This document shows positions 17,255-24,960 of a DNA stretch of 34,568 nucleotides, piece by piece. A program made the translations under genes and the position numbers. Where the stretch lies: positions 1-34,568 of the forward strand of contig NZ_JAGSOG010000067.1 of assembly GCF_018139695.1 (NCBI RefSeq). Direction: 5' to 3'. Positions within the stretch are counted from its first letter, which is position 1, and every line of letters starts with the position of its first letter. Source of the DNA: Actinospica durhamensis. GTDB lineage: Bacteria > Actinomycetota > Actinomycetes > Streptomycetales > Catenulisporaceae. Under the pieces are notes generated by a model that saw only the letters and a list, made by a program, of their open reading frames with translations, was not told the DNA's origin and did no database searches.

Positions 17255-20200
17255 TCAGCCGAAGATCTGCCACTCCGAGACCTGGCCGCCGTTCTGCACG
17301 TTGTTCGCGGTGAAGTTCAGCTGCACGTACCGGTAGGAGGTACCGGCCGGGAAGTTGATCGTCACCGTGTTGCCGGTCGACGGGTTCCAGGTGTACGTCG
17401 CCGAGGCGACGATCGTGGTCCACGTCGAGTCGTTCGTCGAACCGAGCACCGAGAGCGTCTGGGTGCGGGTCTGCCAGGCCGAGGGCGGCGGCAGGTCGAT
17501 CACCGTGTCGCCCAGGGTCTGGGTCGAGCCCAGATCCACCGTCAGCGTGGCCGGCCAGCTGCCGTTCACGCTCTCCCAGTACGTACTGGTGTTGCCGTCG
17601 TTCGCGTTCGCCGGAGCGTACGTCTGGGTGTAGCTGGACGCGCTGATCGACTTGTTCAGGGCCAGGTTCGTCGTCGTGCTCGTGCCGGTGCCGGACAGCG
17701 GGACCGTCAGGGTGGCGTCGGTCGCGTTGCTCGACACGGTCAGGTTCGCCGAGTACGCCTGGGCGGCGGTCGGGGCGAAGGTGACCGAGACCGTGCACGA
17801 GGAGCCCGCGGCCAGGGAGCTGCCACAGGTGTTGGACTGCCCGAACCCGGACCCGGCCGAGACCGACGAGATCGACGCCGCGGCGTTGCCGGTGTTGGAG
17901 ATCGTCACCGACTGCGCCGAGGAGGTCGAACCCACGGCCTCGTTGCCGAAGCTGAGCGAGGTCGGCGAGGCGGTGAGCGTCGCGGACGCGGCGGTGGTGC
18001 CGGTTCCGCTCAGCGCGACGGTCAGCGGGCTGTTCGTCGCGTTGCTGTTCACCGTGAGCGAGCCGGAGGCCGAGCCGGACGCGGTCGGGGTGAAGCTGAC
18101 GCTCGCGGTGCACGAGGCGCCGGCGGCCAGCGAGCTGCCGCAGGTGTTCGTCTCAGCGAACGGCGACCCGGCGCTGACCGAGGAGATCGAGGCCGCGGCC
18201 GTGCCGGTGTTGGAGATCGTCACCGACTGCGCCGAGGAGGTCGAACCCACGGTCTGGTTCCCGAAGGAGAGCAGGGTCGGTGTCGCGCTCAACGTCGCGC
18301 TGCCGCTACTCGAACCGCTGCCCGGGAAGATCTCGAACTCGGAGACCTGCGCCGCGCTCCAGCCGGTGTTCCCGGTGAAGGACAGCTGCAGGTACTGGTC
18401 GTTCGTGCCGGACGGCAGGTTGAAGGACACGGTGTTGCCGGTGGACGGGTTGAAGGTGTAGGCGGTCGAGGGCACGACCGTCGTCCAGGAGCTGCCGTTG
18501 CTCGAGCCGAGCACCGAGAGCGTCTCGGTACGCGTCGCCCACGCGGTGGACGGCGGCAGGGTGAGGGTCACCGAGCCCAGCGAGAAGCTCTGGCCCAGGT
18601 TCGCCGTGAGGGTCTGCGGATAGGCCGCGCCGTCCAGGCTCTCCCAGTACGAGCTCGTATTCCCGTCGTTCGCGTTCGAGGCCGGGAAGCCGGAGGCCGT
18701 GCTGCTTCCGGTCATCGAGCCGGTGAGCGAGAGGTTCGTGCCGGAGGTCAGCCCGATACCGCTCAGGCCCGCGCCGATCGGGGTGGAGGTGGCGCTGTTG
18801 GCGATGGCCAGTTCACCGGTCTGCGACCCGCCCGTGGTCGGCGAGAAGGTCACCGACACCGTGCAGGAGCCGCCCGCCGCGATCGAGCTGCCGCAGGTGT
18901 TGGTCTGCGAGAACGCGCCGCTGGTGGTGATCGAGCTGATGGTCAGCGCGCTCTGGCTCGGGTTGGCCACGGTCACGCTCTGCGTCGCACTGTGCGCGCC
19001 GACGTTCACGTATCCGTAGGACAGGCTGCCCGGGGTGACCGTCGGCGGGTTGATCACGTTCGTTCCGCCGGTGCTGCCGATCAGCTGGACCACGGTCGGA
19101 TTGCCCGGCTGGTTGCTCGGGATCGTGAGTGTGCCCTTGGTGATCCCGGAGGCCGGGGCGGTGAAGGAGACGTCCACCGAGCACCAGACCGAGTTGTCAC
19201 CCGGCTCGGTCGCGCCCAGGGTGGTGCCGCAGGGGTCTGACGGGTCCTGGGTCACGGTGAAGCCGCTGCTCGGCGAGATCGAGCCGAGCGTCGCGGCGGC
19301 GCTGCCCTTGTTGAACACGGTGATCTGCTGGACCGGGGTGGCCTGGCCGACCGTCGCGTTCTCGAAGGTGGTCGTGGTCGGGAACACGTAGAGCGGGGCC
19401 GAGGCCGGCATCCCGCAGGTGCTCGAGCTCCAGCCCGAGTTGCCCGAGCCCTGAGTGATGGTGAAGTCGGAGGTGTTGGCGCAGTTCATCTGCCCCGACA
19501 CGCCCACGTTGGTGGCGGTCAGGCCGGAGACCTCGATGGAGCCGGCCGCCTGCTCCTGCATCACGTACGTGCCGACGCCGTTGACGGTGTTGTTGTCGAT
19601 GTTGACGTTCGTGATGGTGTTGCCGCCGTTGCCGGTCAGGACTCCGGAACCCGTGTACATCGTCGAGTTCTGGAACATGAAGGCCTCGTACGGGCTGTTG
19701 TTGATCTGGTTGTTCGTGATGTTGACCGTGGCGTTGAGCGACTCCTGCTGCGGCCAGAACCAGATGGCGCCGACGCCGTAGTCCCAGCCCGGGTCGAACT
19801 GCCCGTCCCGGTTGAGCACGTTGCCGCTGATGGTGATGGTGCCGGACATCGCGGTGGCGCCGAAGCGGTTGCCCAGGTGGATGCCGCCGCCGCGGGTGAC
19901 GGTGTCCTGCAGCAGGTTGTTCGTCACGGTGATGTTGGAGCCGCCGTAGATCGCGACGTTGTTCGCGATGCCGGGCGAGTCCACGGTGTTCTGGGTGAAG
20001 GTGTCCGAGTCGTCGTTCGGACTCGCCCAGATGGCCAGGCCGTCGTCCTGGGTGTTGCGCAGGAAGCTGTTCTCCACCTCGGAGTTGTTGACGTTGCCGT
20101 CGAAGTTGACGCCGTCCGCGGTGGTGTCCTGGATCCGCACGCTGTTGATGGTCAGACCGGTGGTCGTGCCGGTGATCCACATGCCGACCTTGGTGTTCTG

Positions 20201-21256
20201 CACCCACACGTTGGAGACGGTGGTGTTGCTGAAGTTGCCGTTCAGGCCGTTGACCGAGCCGTCACCGTCGTTGCGCACGTTGACGGTGCCGAACAGCGAG
20301 AGGTCGTGGATGTTGTCGTTCCCGCCTCCGCCGTTGAGCTCCACGCTGGTGCCGGTGATCTCGGTGTACCACTCGCCCGCGCCGGCCAGGTTCAGTTTGT
20401 TCACCTGGAGCGGCGAGCTGATCTTGTACGTGCCCTGCGGCAGGTAGACGCCGGTTCCGGCGCTCTCGGCCGCGCTGATCGCGCTCTGCAGCTCACTGGT
20501 GACGTCGTTGACCCCGGTGTTGTCCACGTTGTACGGGGCCTGGGTCACGTTGATGTAGCCGGCCGGCGAGGCGAGCGGGGCGGCGACGTTCTCGAAGTCC
20601 GCGGTGTTGATGGCGTACCAGGGCGCGGTGTCCCCGGAGTCGATCTGCAGCTTGACCACGGTGCCGGCCTGCAGGGTCGAGCCGAACATGTAGCGCACGT
20701 CGTTGTAGAAGTCGTGCGGCGCGCTCACGTTCGGGTCGGTGACCTGCGGCGCGTTGTTCTCGGTGGGCGGGTTCGAGCCGTAGAGCCAGCTGTACTGCGA
20801 GGTCAGCGACAGGGCCGTGGTCAGCGTGTTGTTGACGTACAGGTCGAGCGGGGCGGTGATGCCGCCGCCGGAGAGCGAGTCGGGGATCGAGTAGTGGAAG
20901 TCCACCGCGTTCGCGGCGGTGGTCAGGGTGAAGGAGACGTACGAACCCTGACCGACCAGCTGGTCGACCACGCGTCCGGTGGCCTCGGAGGGCAGCGTGC
21001 CGAAATCGTAGTCGGGGCCGAGGATCGTGCCGTTGGTCGCCACGCCCGTACCGCCGGTCCCCGCGTTGAACTCGGTGAAGGGCACCGGCGCGCCGGCGGC
21101 GGTCGCGGCGTGCGCCGGGGCGGCGATGCCGAGTGCCGCGACGAACGGGGTGAGCAGGAGCGCGGCGGTCGCCGCGGCTCGGCGGCGGGGGGATGCCGGA
21201 GGGGAGGTCCGGGCTGTGCGTGGGCGCCGGGACGTCTTCGTCCTGAGCAGGTGCAT
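17255..21256 (-). CDS. Secreted GH87 alpha-1,3-glucanase (mycodextranase type)
   Basis: 1333 aa. The signal peptide runs to about residue 50 (RRRAAATAALLLTPFVAALG, cleavage near AHAATA). A carbohydrate-binding-like sandwich spans about 55-230. A right-handed beta-helix follows to about 630, with many N-rich turns. Three acidic residues sit at D381 (TADGVNF), D404 and D405 (NTQDDGLAIW). The 23-24 residue spacing equals that of the catalytic Asp triad I recall for GH87 alpha-1,3-glucanases, which is the main reason for the call. The C-terminal 700 residues alternate four ASH-like 'choice-of-anchor D' Ig domains with two discoidin-like F5/8C domains (NANDGNTSSYWES and NANDGNTSTYWES). The last domain ends the protein. 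Substrate: alpha-1,3-glucan of fungal walls or mixed alpha-glucans. It is convergent with GH92 and has its own complex promoter. Confidence 0.85.
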   Translation of the reverse strand: MHLLRTKTSRRPRTARTSPPASPRRRAAATAALLLTPFVAALGIAAPAHAATAAGAPVPFTEFNAGTGGTGVATNGTILGPDYDFGTLPSEATGRVVDQLVGQGSYVSFTLTTAANAVDFHYSIPDSLSGGGITAPLDLYVNNTLTTALSLTSQYSWLYGSNPPTENNAPQVTDPNVSAPHDFYNDVRYMFGSTLQAGTVVKLQIDSGDTAPWYAINTADFENVAAPLASPAGYINVTQAPYNVDNTGVNDVTSELQSAISAAESAGTGVYLPQGTYKISSPLQVNKLNLAGAGEWYTEITGTSVELNGGGGNDNIHDLSLFGTVNVRNDGDGSVNGLNGNFSNTTVSNVWVQNTKVGMWITGTTTGLTINSVRIQDTTADGVNFDGNVNNSEVENSFLRNTQDDGLAIWASPNDDSDTFTQNTVDSPGIANNVAIYGGSNITVTNNLLQDTVTRGGGIHLGNRFGATAMSGTITISGNVLNRDGQFDPGWDYGVGAIWFWPQQESLNATVNITNNQINNSPYEAFMFQNSTMYTGSGVLTGNGGNTITNVNIDNNTVNGVGTYVMQEQAAGSIEVSGLTATNVGVSGQMNCANTSDFTITQGSGNSGWSSSTCGMPASAPLYVFPTTTTFENATVGQATPVQQITVFNKGSAAATLGSISPSSGFTVTQDPSDPCGTTLGATEPGDNSVWCSVDVSFTAPASGITKGTLTIPSNQPGNPTVVQLIGSTGGTNVINPPTVTPGSLSYGYVNVGAHSATQSVTVANPSQSALTISSITTSGAFSQTNTCGSSIAAGGSCTVSVTFSPTTGGSQTGELAIANSATSTPIGAGLSGIGLTSGTNLSLTGSMTGSSTASGFPASNANDGNTSSYWESLDGAAYPQTLTANLGQSFSLGSVTLTLPPSTAWATRTETLSVLGSSNGSSWTTVVPSTAYTFNPSTGNTVSFNLPSGTNDQYLQLSFTGNTGWSAAQVSEFEIFPGSGSSSGSATLSATPTLLSFGNQTVGSTSSAQSVTISNTGTAAASISSVSAGSPFAETNTCGSSLAAGASCTASVSFTPTASGSASGSLTVNSNATNSPLTVALSGTGTTAASATLTASPTSLSFGNEAVGSTSSAQSVTISNTGNAAASISSVSAGSGFGQSNTCGSSLAAGSSCTVSVTFAPTAAQAYSANLTVSSNATDATLTVPLSGTGTSTTTNLALNKSISASSYTQTYAPANANDGNTSTYWESVNGSWPATLTVDLGSTQTLGDTVIDLPPPSAWQTRTQTLSVLGSTNDSTWTTIVASATYTWNPSTGNTVTINFPAGTSYRYVQLNFTANNVQNGGQVSEWQIFG
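17888..18252 (-). repeat. Internal direct repeat in GH87 gene (ASH-like domains 3 and 4)
   Basis: A 50-bp block at 17888-17937 recurs identically at 18203-18252, 315 bp (105 codons) apart. It encodes the same strand of adjacent ASH-like domains (VGSTSSAQSVTISNTG). Surrounding codons are similar but not identical. This indicates recent duplication or local gene conversion and makes domain loss by recombination possible. Confidence 0.8.
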
Positions 21257-21384
21257 GGAGTTCTACCCTTCGCGGGTGCACGGCCTGCGCGCAGGCAGGC
21301 CGGACACCAGTCATCGTGACCTGTGGGGGGAGCGATGGTGCGATGGAGCGATATCCAGCGCAGCGTAGGGCGAACGAAACTTCC

Positions 21385-21455
21385 ATGCAATAGAGCTAGC
21401 CACTTGCAGTATAAATTTTACTCGTCCCTGCAAGTGGTTCGATCTCTACTGCAAC
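21385..21455. promoter_or_regulatory. CTTGCAG operator array in GH87 promoter
   Basis: CCACTTGCAG (21400-21409) and CTGCAAGTGG (21428-21437) are perfect 10-bp inverted arms separated by 18 bp. Two related elements flank them: ATGCAA at 21385-21390 (minus TTGCAT) and CTGCAAC at 21449-21455 (minus GTTGCAG). The region between the main arms is AT-rich. It contains, on the minus strand, TATACT (21413-21408), a good -10 that overlaps one arm. CTTGCAG repeats are known upstream of maltose and alpha-amylase genes in Streptomyces as sites of the LacI-family MalR/Reg1 repressor. An alpha-glucanase under the same control makes metabolic sense. The leader would be about 145 nt. Confidence 0.65.
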
Positions 21456-21527
21456 TTCCGGACTCCGTCGAGGGGGTCCGCCAGCCGGTCGCCGGGTGCC
21501 ACGGCAGCGGTGGCACCCAGCGATCGG

Positions 21528-22229
21528 TCAGGCCGCGTTGGCCGTCTTGCTCTCCCGCTTGATGGTGAGCTTGCCGTTCTTGATCTGGGCCAGCCTCGGC
21601 ACCCGCTTGGACAGCGCCGAGTCGTGCGTGACCATGATCACGGTCAGGCCGAGATCCGCCCACAGCTTCTCGAGCAGCCCGAAGATGTCATCGCGGGTCT
21701 CCTCGTCCAGGTTGCCCGTCGGCTCGTCCGCCAGGATCACCTTCGGCTCCTTCACCAGCGCCCGCGCGATCGCCACACGCTGCTGCTGGCCACCGGACAG
21801 CTCCGTCTGCAGATGCCCCAGCCGCTCACCCAGACCCACGTCCGTCAGCGCCTTCGCCGCACGCTCACGCCGCTCCACCTTCGACACGCCCAACGGCACC
21901 AGCGCCGTCTCCACGTTCTCCTGCGCCGTGAGCGTCGGAATCAGGTTGAAGCCCTGGAAGATGTACCCGAAGTTCTGCGCCCGCAGCTTCGTCAGCGACA
22001 TCTCCCCCATCTTCGCCATCTCCTGGCCGTCGAACTTCAACGACCCGCCCGTCGGCCGGTCCAGACCGCCCAACAGCTGCAACAGCGTCGACTTCCCATG
22101 ACCCGTCGGACCCTGGATCGCCAGCATGTCGTTGTCCGGAATCACCACGTCCACACCCTGCAACGCGTGGACCTTCTCGTTCTTACCCTTACCGTCGTAG
22201 ATCTTGGTAAGACCACTGATCTCATACAT
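21528..22229 (-). CDS. ABC transporter ATP-binding protein (MacB/LolD type)
   Basis: 233 aa, the normal length. Walker A is GPTGHGKST at 40-48, the Q-loop is in YIFQGFNLIP near 92, the signature is LSGGQQQR at 144-151, Walker B is VILADEP at 164-170 followed by TGNLDEE, and the H-loop is in VTHD near 200. TGNLD is typical of the MacB/LolD/FtsE subfamily that powers mechanotransmission rather than substrate import. It is cotranscribed with the permease, which ends 21 bp upstream. Codons in the second half favour G-ending and some T-ending forms (GGT, CGT), somewhat unlike the C-ending style of neighbouring genes. That may reflect expression level. Confidence 0.95.
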   Translation of the reverse strand: MYEISGLTKIYDGKGKNEKVHALQGVDVVIPDNDMLAIQGPTGHGKSTLLQLLGGLDRPTGGSLKFDGQEMAKMGEMSLTKLRAQNFGYIFQGFNLIPTLTAQENVETALVPLGVSKVERRERAAKALTDVGLGERLGHLQTELSGGQQQRVAIARALVKEPKVILADEPTGNLDEETRDDIFGLLEKLWADLGLTVIMVTHDSALSKRVPRLAQIKNGKLTIKRESKTANAA

Positions 22230-22250
22230 CTGTCGTTGTCCTTCGGAGTC

Positions 22251-23789
22251 TTAGGAGACCTTGGCCAGGGCGTCGGCCGGACGCAGCGAGGAGGCGCGCC
22301 AGCCGCCGGCGGCACCGGCGATCAGGCCGCCGAGGACCGCGAGGCCCACCGCGATCAGCAGGATGTTCAGGTGCACCGGCGCGGTCAGGTGCACGGTGAT
22401 GTCGCTGCTGCCGCGCGCCGCGTTGCGGGCGCCGGCGAAGCCCGAGCCGCCGGTGCCGCCGGTCGCGCCGCCGGGGGCGCTACCGGTCGGGAAGCTGCCG
22501 CCGCCCGGGAAGCCGCCGCCGTTGGCGTTGCTGGCGCTGCTGGTGGAGGAGGAGGCGGACAGCGCCGGGGCGGCCTTGCCGATGGCGTAGGCGCCGAGGA
22601 AGCCGAGCCCGATGCCCAGCGCACCGCCGAACAGGCCCGTCACCACCGACTCGCCGATCACCTGGCGCACCACCCGGCGGGAGGTCCAGCCCAGGGCCTT
22701 GAGGGTGCCGAGCTCACGGGTGCGCCGGCCCACCGCGGAGAGCGTGAAGAGCACGGCGACCAGGAACGCGGCCAGCAGCACGCCGATCGCGAACCACTTG
22801 CCGAGGCTGTTGAGCAGCGAGGCGGTGGAGGCGAGCGAACCGGAGACCATGTTGGCCAGGTCGGCCGAGGTGGAGACGGTCGCGCCGGAGGCGTCCTTCT
22901 GGATCTCCGCGGCCACGGCGTCGATCTCGGTGCTGCTCGCGGCCTTGACGTAGACCGTGGTGACCTTGCCGGTCTCACTCGAGATCTTCTGCGCCTCGGC
23001 CAGCGGGATGAAGTAGTCCTCGGTGGACGAGGTGGTCACGATGCCCACGACGGTGAACTTGGTGCCGCCGAGGGTCTCGGTGGCGCCGACCTTGATCGTG
23101 TTCTGCGTCGCGTAGCTGGAGTTGACCAGCGCGACGGCCGCGCTCGCGTCCGCGTTCGCGAGGGTGCGCCCGGAGCTGAGCGAGAGGGTCGAGAGCGGAC
23201 CCATGGACGAGTCGGACACGTCCACGCCCTGGATCGTGGTCGAGTTGAAGTCGAAGTTGCCCGACGGCGGCCCCGCGGAGAAGCTGCGCTGGGTGCCGCC
23301 CGAGCCGCCCCCGCCGGGGAAGCCGCCGGAACCGGAGCCTGGGCTCTGGGTCTGGGTCTCCTTGAAGCTCTGGGTGAGGGTTCCGGAGACCTTGAAGTCG
23401 GACAGGCTCAGGCTGCCGACCGCGCCGGAGACGCCGGAGGCGGTCTTGATCTTGTCCAGGGTGGTGGTGGCGATGGTGCCGGTGCCCGGCTCCACCGTCG
23501 CGCGGTCCTGGGTGGCCGTGGTGGTCTTGGTACCGGTGGCGGTCTGGCTCTGCCCGGTGATACCGAAGCCCTGCGTCCCGCCCGTGCCGCGCACCGCGGT
23601 CTGCGTGACGGTGATGTCGGTGCCGACGCCGTAGAGCGACTGGAGCACGCTGGCCTGGGCGGCCTTGGCCCCGTTGGACGCGGCGTTGACCGAGATGGCC
23701 AAGCCGATGCCGACCGCGAGACCGAGTGCGATCACGAAGGCCTGGCGGCTGCGCCTGCGCAGTTCTCGGCGCAGATAAGTAAGGAACAT
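22251..23789 (-). CDS. MacB/FtsX-like ABC transporter permease
   Basis: 512 aa from the ATG at 23789, preceded by AAGGACC; the frame is open upstream but without coding character. One transmembrane helix (about 20-40, AFVIALGLAVGIGLAISVNA) is followed by a large extracytoplasmic MacB-core-like domain to about 300. Three more helices follow in the FtsX domain (WFAIGVLLAAFLVAVLFTLS, then VVTGLFGGALGIGLGFLGAY, and ILLIAVGLAVLGGLIAGAAG). Two extracytoplasmic loops are unusually rich in Gly, Ser and Pro with FPGGGGSGG and GGGFPGGGSFPTG runs, probably disordered. With the ATPase it would form a type VII ABC system, likely for efflux, lipoprotein or envelope-stress functions. The substrate is unknown. 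No separate adaptor gene is adjacent. Confidence 0.9.
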   Translation of the reverse strand: MFLTYLRRELRRRSRQAFVIALGLAVGIGLAISVNAASNGAKAAQASVLQSLYGVGTDITVTQTAVRGTGGTQGFGITGQSQTATGTKTTTATQDRATVEPGTGTIATTTLDKIKTASGVSGAVGSLSLSDFKVSGTLTQSFKETQTQSPGSGSGGFPGGGGSGGTQRSFSAGPPSGNFDFNSTTIQGVDVSDSSMGPLSTLSLSSGRTLANADASAAVALVNSSYATQNTIKVGATETLGGTKFTVVGIVTTSSTEDYFIPLAEAQKISSETGKVTTVYVKAASSTEIDAVAAEIQKDASGATVSTSADLANMVSGSLASTASLLNSLGKWFAIGVLLAAFLVAVLFTLSAVGRRTRELGTLKALGWTSRRVVRQVIGESVVTGLFGGALGIGLGFLGAYAIGKAAPALSASSSTSSASNANGGGFPGGGSFPTGSAPGGATGGTGGSGFAGARNAARGSSDITVHLTAPVHLNILLIAVGLAVLGGLIAGAAGGWRASSLRPADALAKVS

Positions 23790-23956
23790 CGAAGGTCCTT
23801 GACGATTGGTGGAACGGGCTGATGCGGGCACGAAGAAGGCCGGGGCGGGGCGGGCCCCAGTCCCCGGCGCAGCGTGAGAATCTAAGCTCGTCTTCTCTAG
23901 TCCGACTGAGCTGACCATGAGATTGCGATGAATCCTTGACCGGGTTCCCATGAGCG

Positions 23957-23972
23957 CCGGTTTCGGAACCGG
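23957..23972. promoter_or_regulatory. Palindrome CCGGTT-N4-AACCGG upstream of methyltransferase
   Basis: This is a perfect 6-bp-arm inverted repeat located 57 bp before the methyltransferase start, in the 240-bp divergent gap between the ABC permease and methyltransferase genes. TTGACC at 23936-23941 lies just upstream but has no clear -10 partner. The gap also has an AT-richer patch (23880-23935) that probably holds the permease promoter (minus-strand TAGATT as a possible -10). Confidence 0.3.
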
Positions 23973-24029
23973 TGCCGGGACGCCGCGGGCACCTCGCATA
24001 TCGGGATTGATCGGGGGAACCCGGGGCGG

Positions 24030-24683
24030 ATGTACATGCTCCGAGCTCCGGGGGTTTACGCGGCGCAGGGCGACACGTTCATGCTGCTGTCCTCACTGCG
24101 GTGCGAGCGGGTCGGCCCGGGCACACGGGTGCTGGACGTGGGCACCGGCAGCGGGGCGCTGGCGGTCGAGGCGGCCCGGCTCGGCGCGGAGGTGACCGCG
24201 GTCGACGTCTCGCGCCGGGCCCTTGGCACGGCCTGGGTGAACGCGGCGCTGCGCGGCTCGCGCATCGCGGTGCACGCCGGGGACCTGTTCGAGCCGGTCC
24301 GCGGGCAGCGCTTCGACCTGGTCCTGTCCAATCCGCCCTACGTGCCGGGCTCGGCCCCGCACCTGCCGACCCGGGGCGCCGCCCGCGCCTGGGAGGCCGG
24401 GCTGCGCGGGCGCGCCCTGCTCGACCGGCTGTGCCGCGACGTGCCCGGGGTGCTCGCCCCCGGCGGCGTGGTGCTGGTGGTGCACTCCGCGCTGTGCGAC
24501 GTGGCCGCGACCCGCTCGGCACTCGAACGCGGCGGGCTGCTTACGCGCGTGGAGCGGCGGATGCGCCAGCCCTTCGGACCCGTGATGCGGGCGCGGGCGG
24601 ACTGGTTCGAGAGCCAGGGCCTGATCGGACCCGGGGAGCGCGAGGAGGAACTGGTGGTGGTGCGCGGTGAGCAGGCCCGGTGA
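24030..24683 (+). CDS. HemK2/MTQ2-like class I methyltransferase
   Basis: 217 aa. The SAM-binding region has VLDVGTGSGALAVEAARLGA (motif I, about 35-55) and VDVSRRAL (acidic loop). NPPY at 101-104 is the signature of enzymes methylating side-chain amide or exocyclic amino groups such as the glutamine of release factors (PrmC, MTQ2). The protein lacks the N-terminal helical domain of bacterial PrmC, so it resembles the short HemK2/MTQ2 form known in archaea, eukaryotes and many actinomycetes. The ATG at 24030 has a G-rich but not classical ribosome-binding site. The CDGSH gene follows with probable overlap. The substrate may be a protein Gln or a small amide/guanidine, which is unresolved. Confidence 0.88.
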   Translation: MYMLRAPGVYAAQGDTFMLLSSLRCERVGPGTRVLDVGTGSGALAVEAARLGAEVTAVDVSRRALGTAWVNAALRGSRIAVHAGDLFEPVRGQRFDLVLSNPPYVPGSAPHLPTRGAARAWEAGLRGRALLDRLCRDVPGVLAPGGVVLVVHSALCDVAATRSALERGGLLTRVERRMRQPFGPVMRARADWFESQGLIGPGEREEELVVVRGEQAR

Positions 24684-24960
24684 CGCCGCATCAGCACACG
24701 GCGATCCAGAACGCCGCAACACGGCCTCGTCGCGCGGCCGTCGTCGCGTGGTGATGCCCGAGGACGTCGGCCCGATCCTGTTGCAGGGCCCGGTCGAGGT
24801 GGTGCTGGACGACGGCGAGGTGCGCACCTGCGAGCGGCCGATGGTGGCGCTGTGCACGTGCCGGCGCAGCCGCACCTTCCCGTTCTGCGATACCAGCCAC
24901 CGCCGGCGCGCCCGGCCGTCAGCCGGTGGCGGCCGCGCCGGGCAGCGCGATACGCAGTGA
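24667..24960 (+). CDS. CDGSH-type iron-sulfur protein
   Basis: 97 aa if started at the GTG at 24667, which overlaps the methyltransferase by 17 bp. An ATG at 24754 is possible, but family members usually have 10-20 residues before the conserved GPVEVVLDDG strand. The [2Fe-2S] binding motif is C63-T-C65-x8-C74-D-x2-H78 (CTCRRSRTFPFCDTSH). It has Thr where the name-giving Gly of C-D-G-S-H stands, a common variation. Such proteins carry a redox-active, labile 3Cys-1His cluster for electron or cluster transfer. Its last 42 bp overlap the 3' end of the convergent diiron-oxygenase gene. Pairing with a diiron enzyme suggests it could be that enzyme's electron donor (inference). Confidence 0.88.
   Translation: MSRPGDAASAHGDPERRNTASSRGRRRVVMPEDVGPILLQGPVEVVLDDGEVRTCERPMVALCTCRRSRTFPFCDTSHRRRARPSAGGGRAGQRDTQ

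Noticed and set aside
21510-23822. 770-aa plus-strand frame opposite the ABC transporter genes
   Set aside because: Arg/Gln/His-rich antisense shadow with no recognisable domain; the minus-strand genes carry all ABC motifs.
23936-23964. TTGACC as -35 of the methyltransferase gene
   Set aside because: No acceptable -10 hexamer at 16-19 bp.
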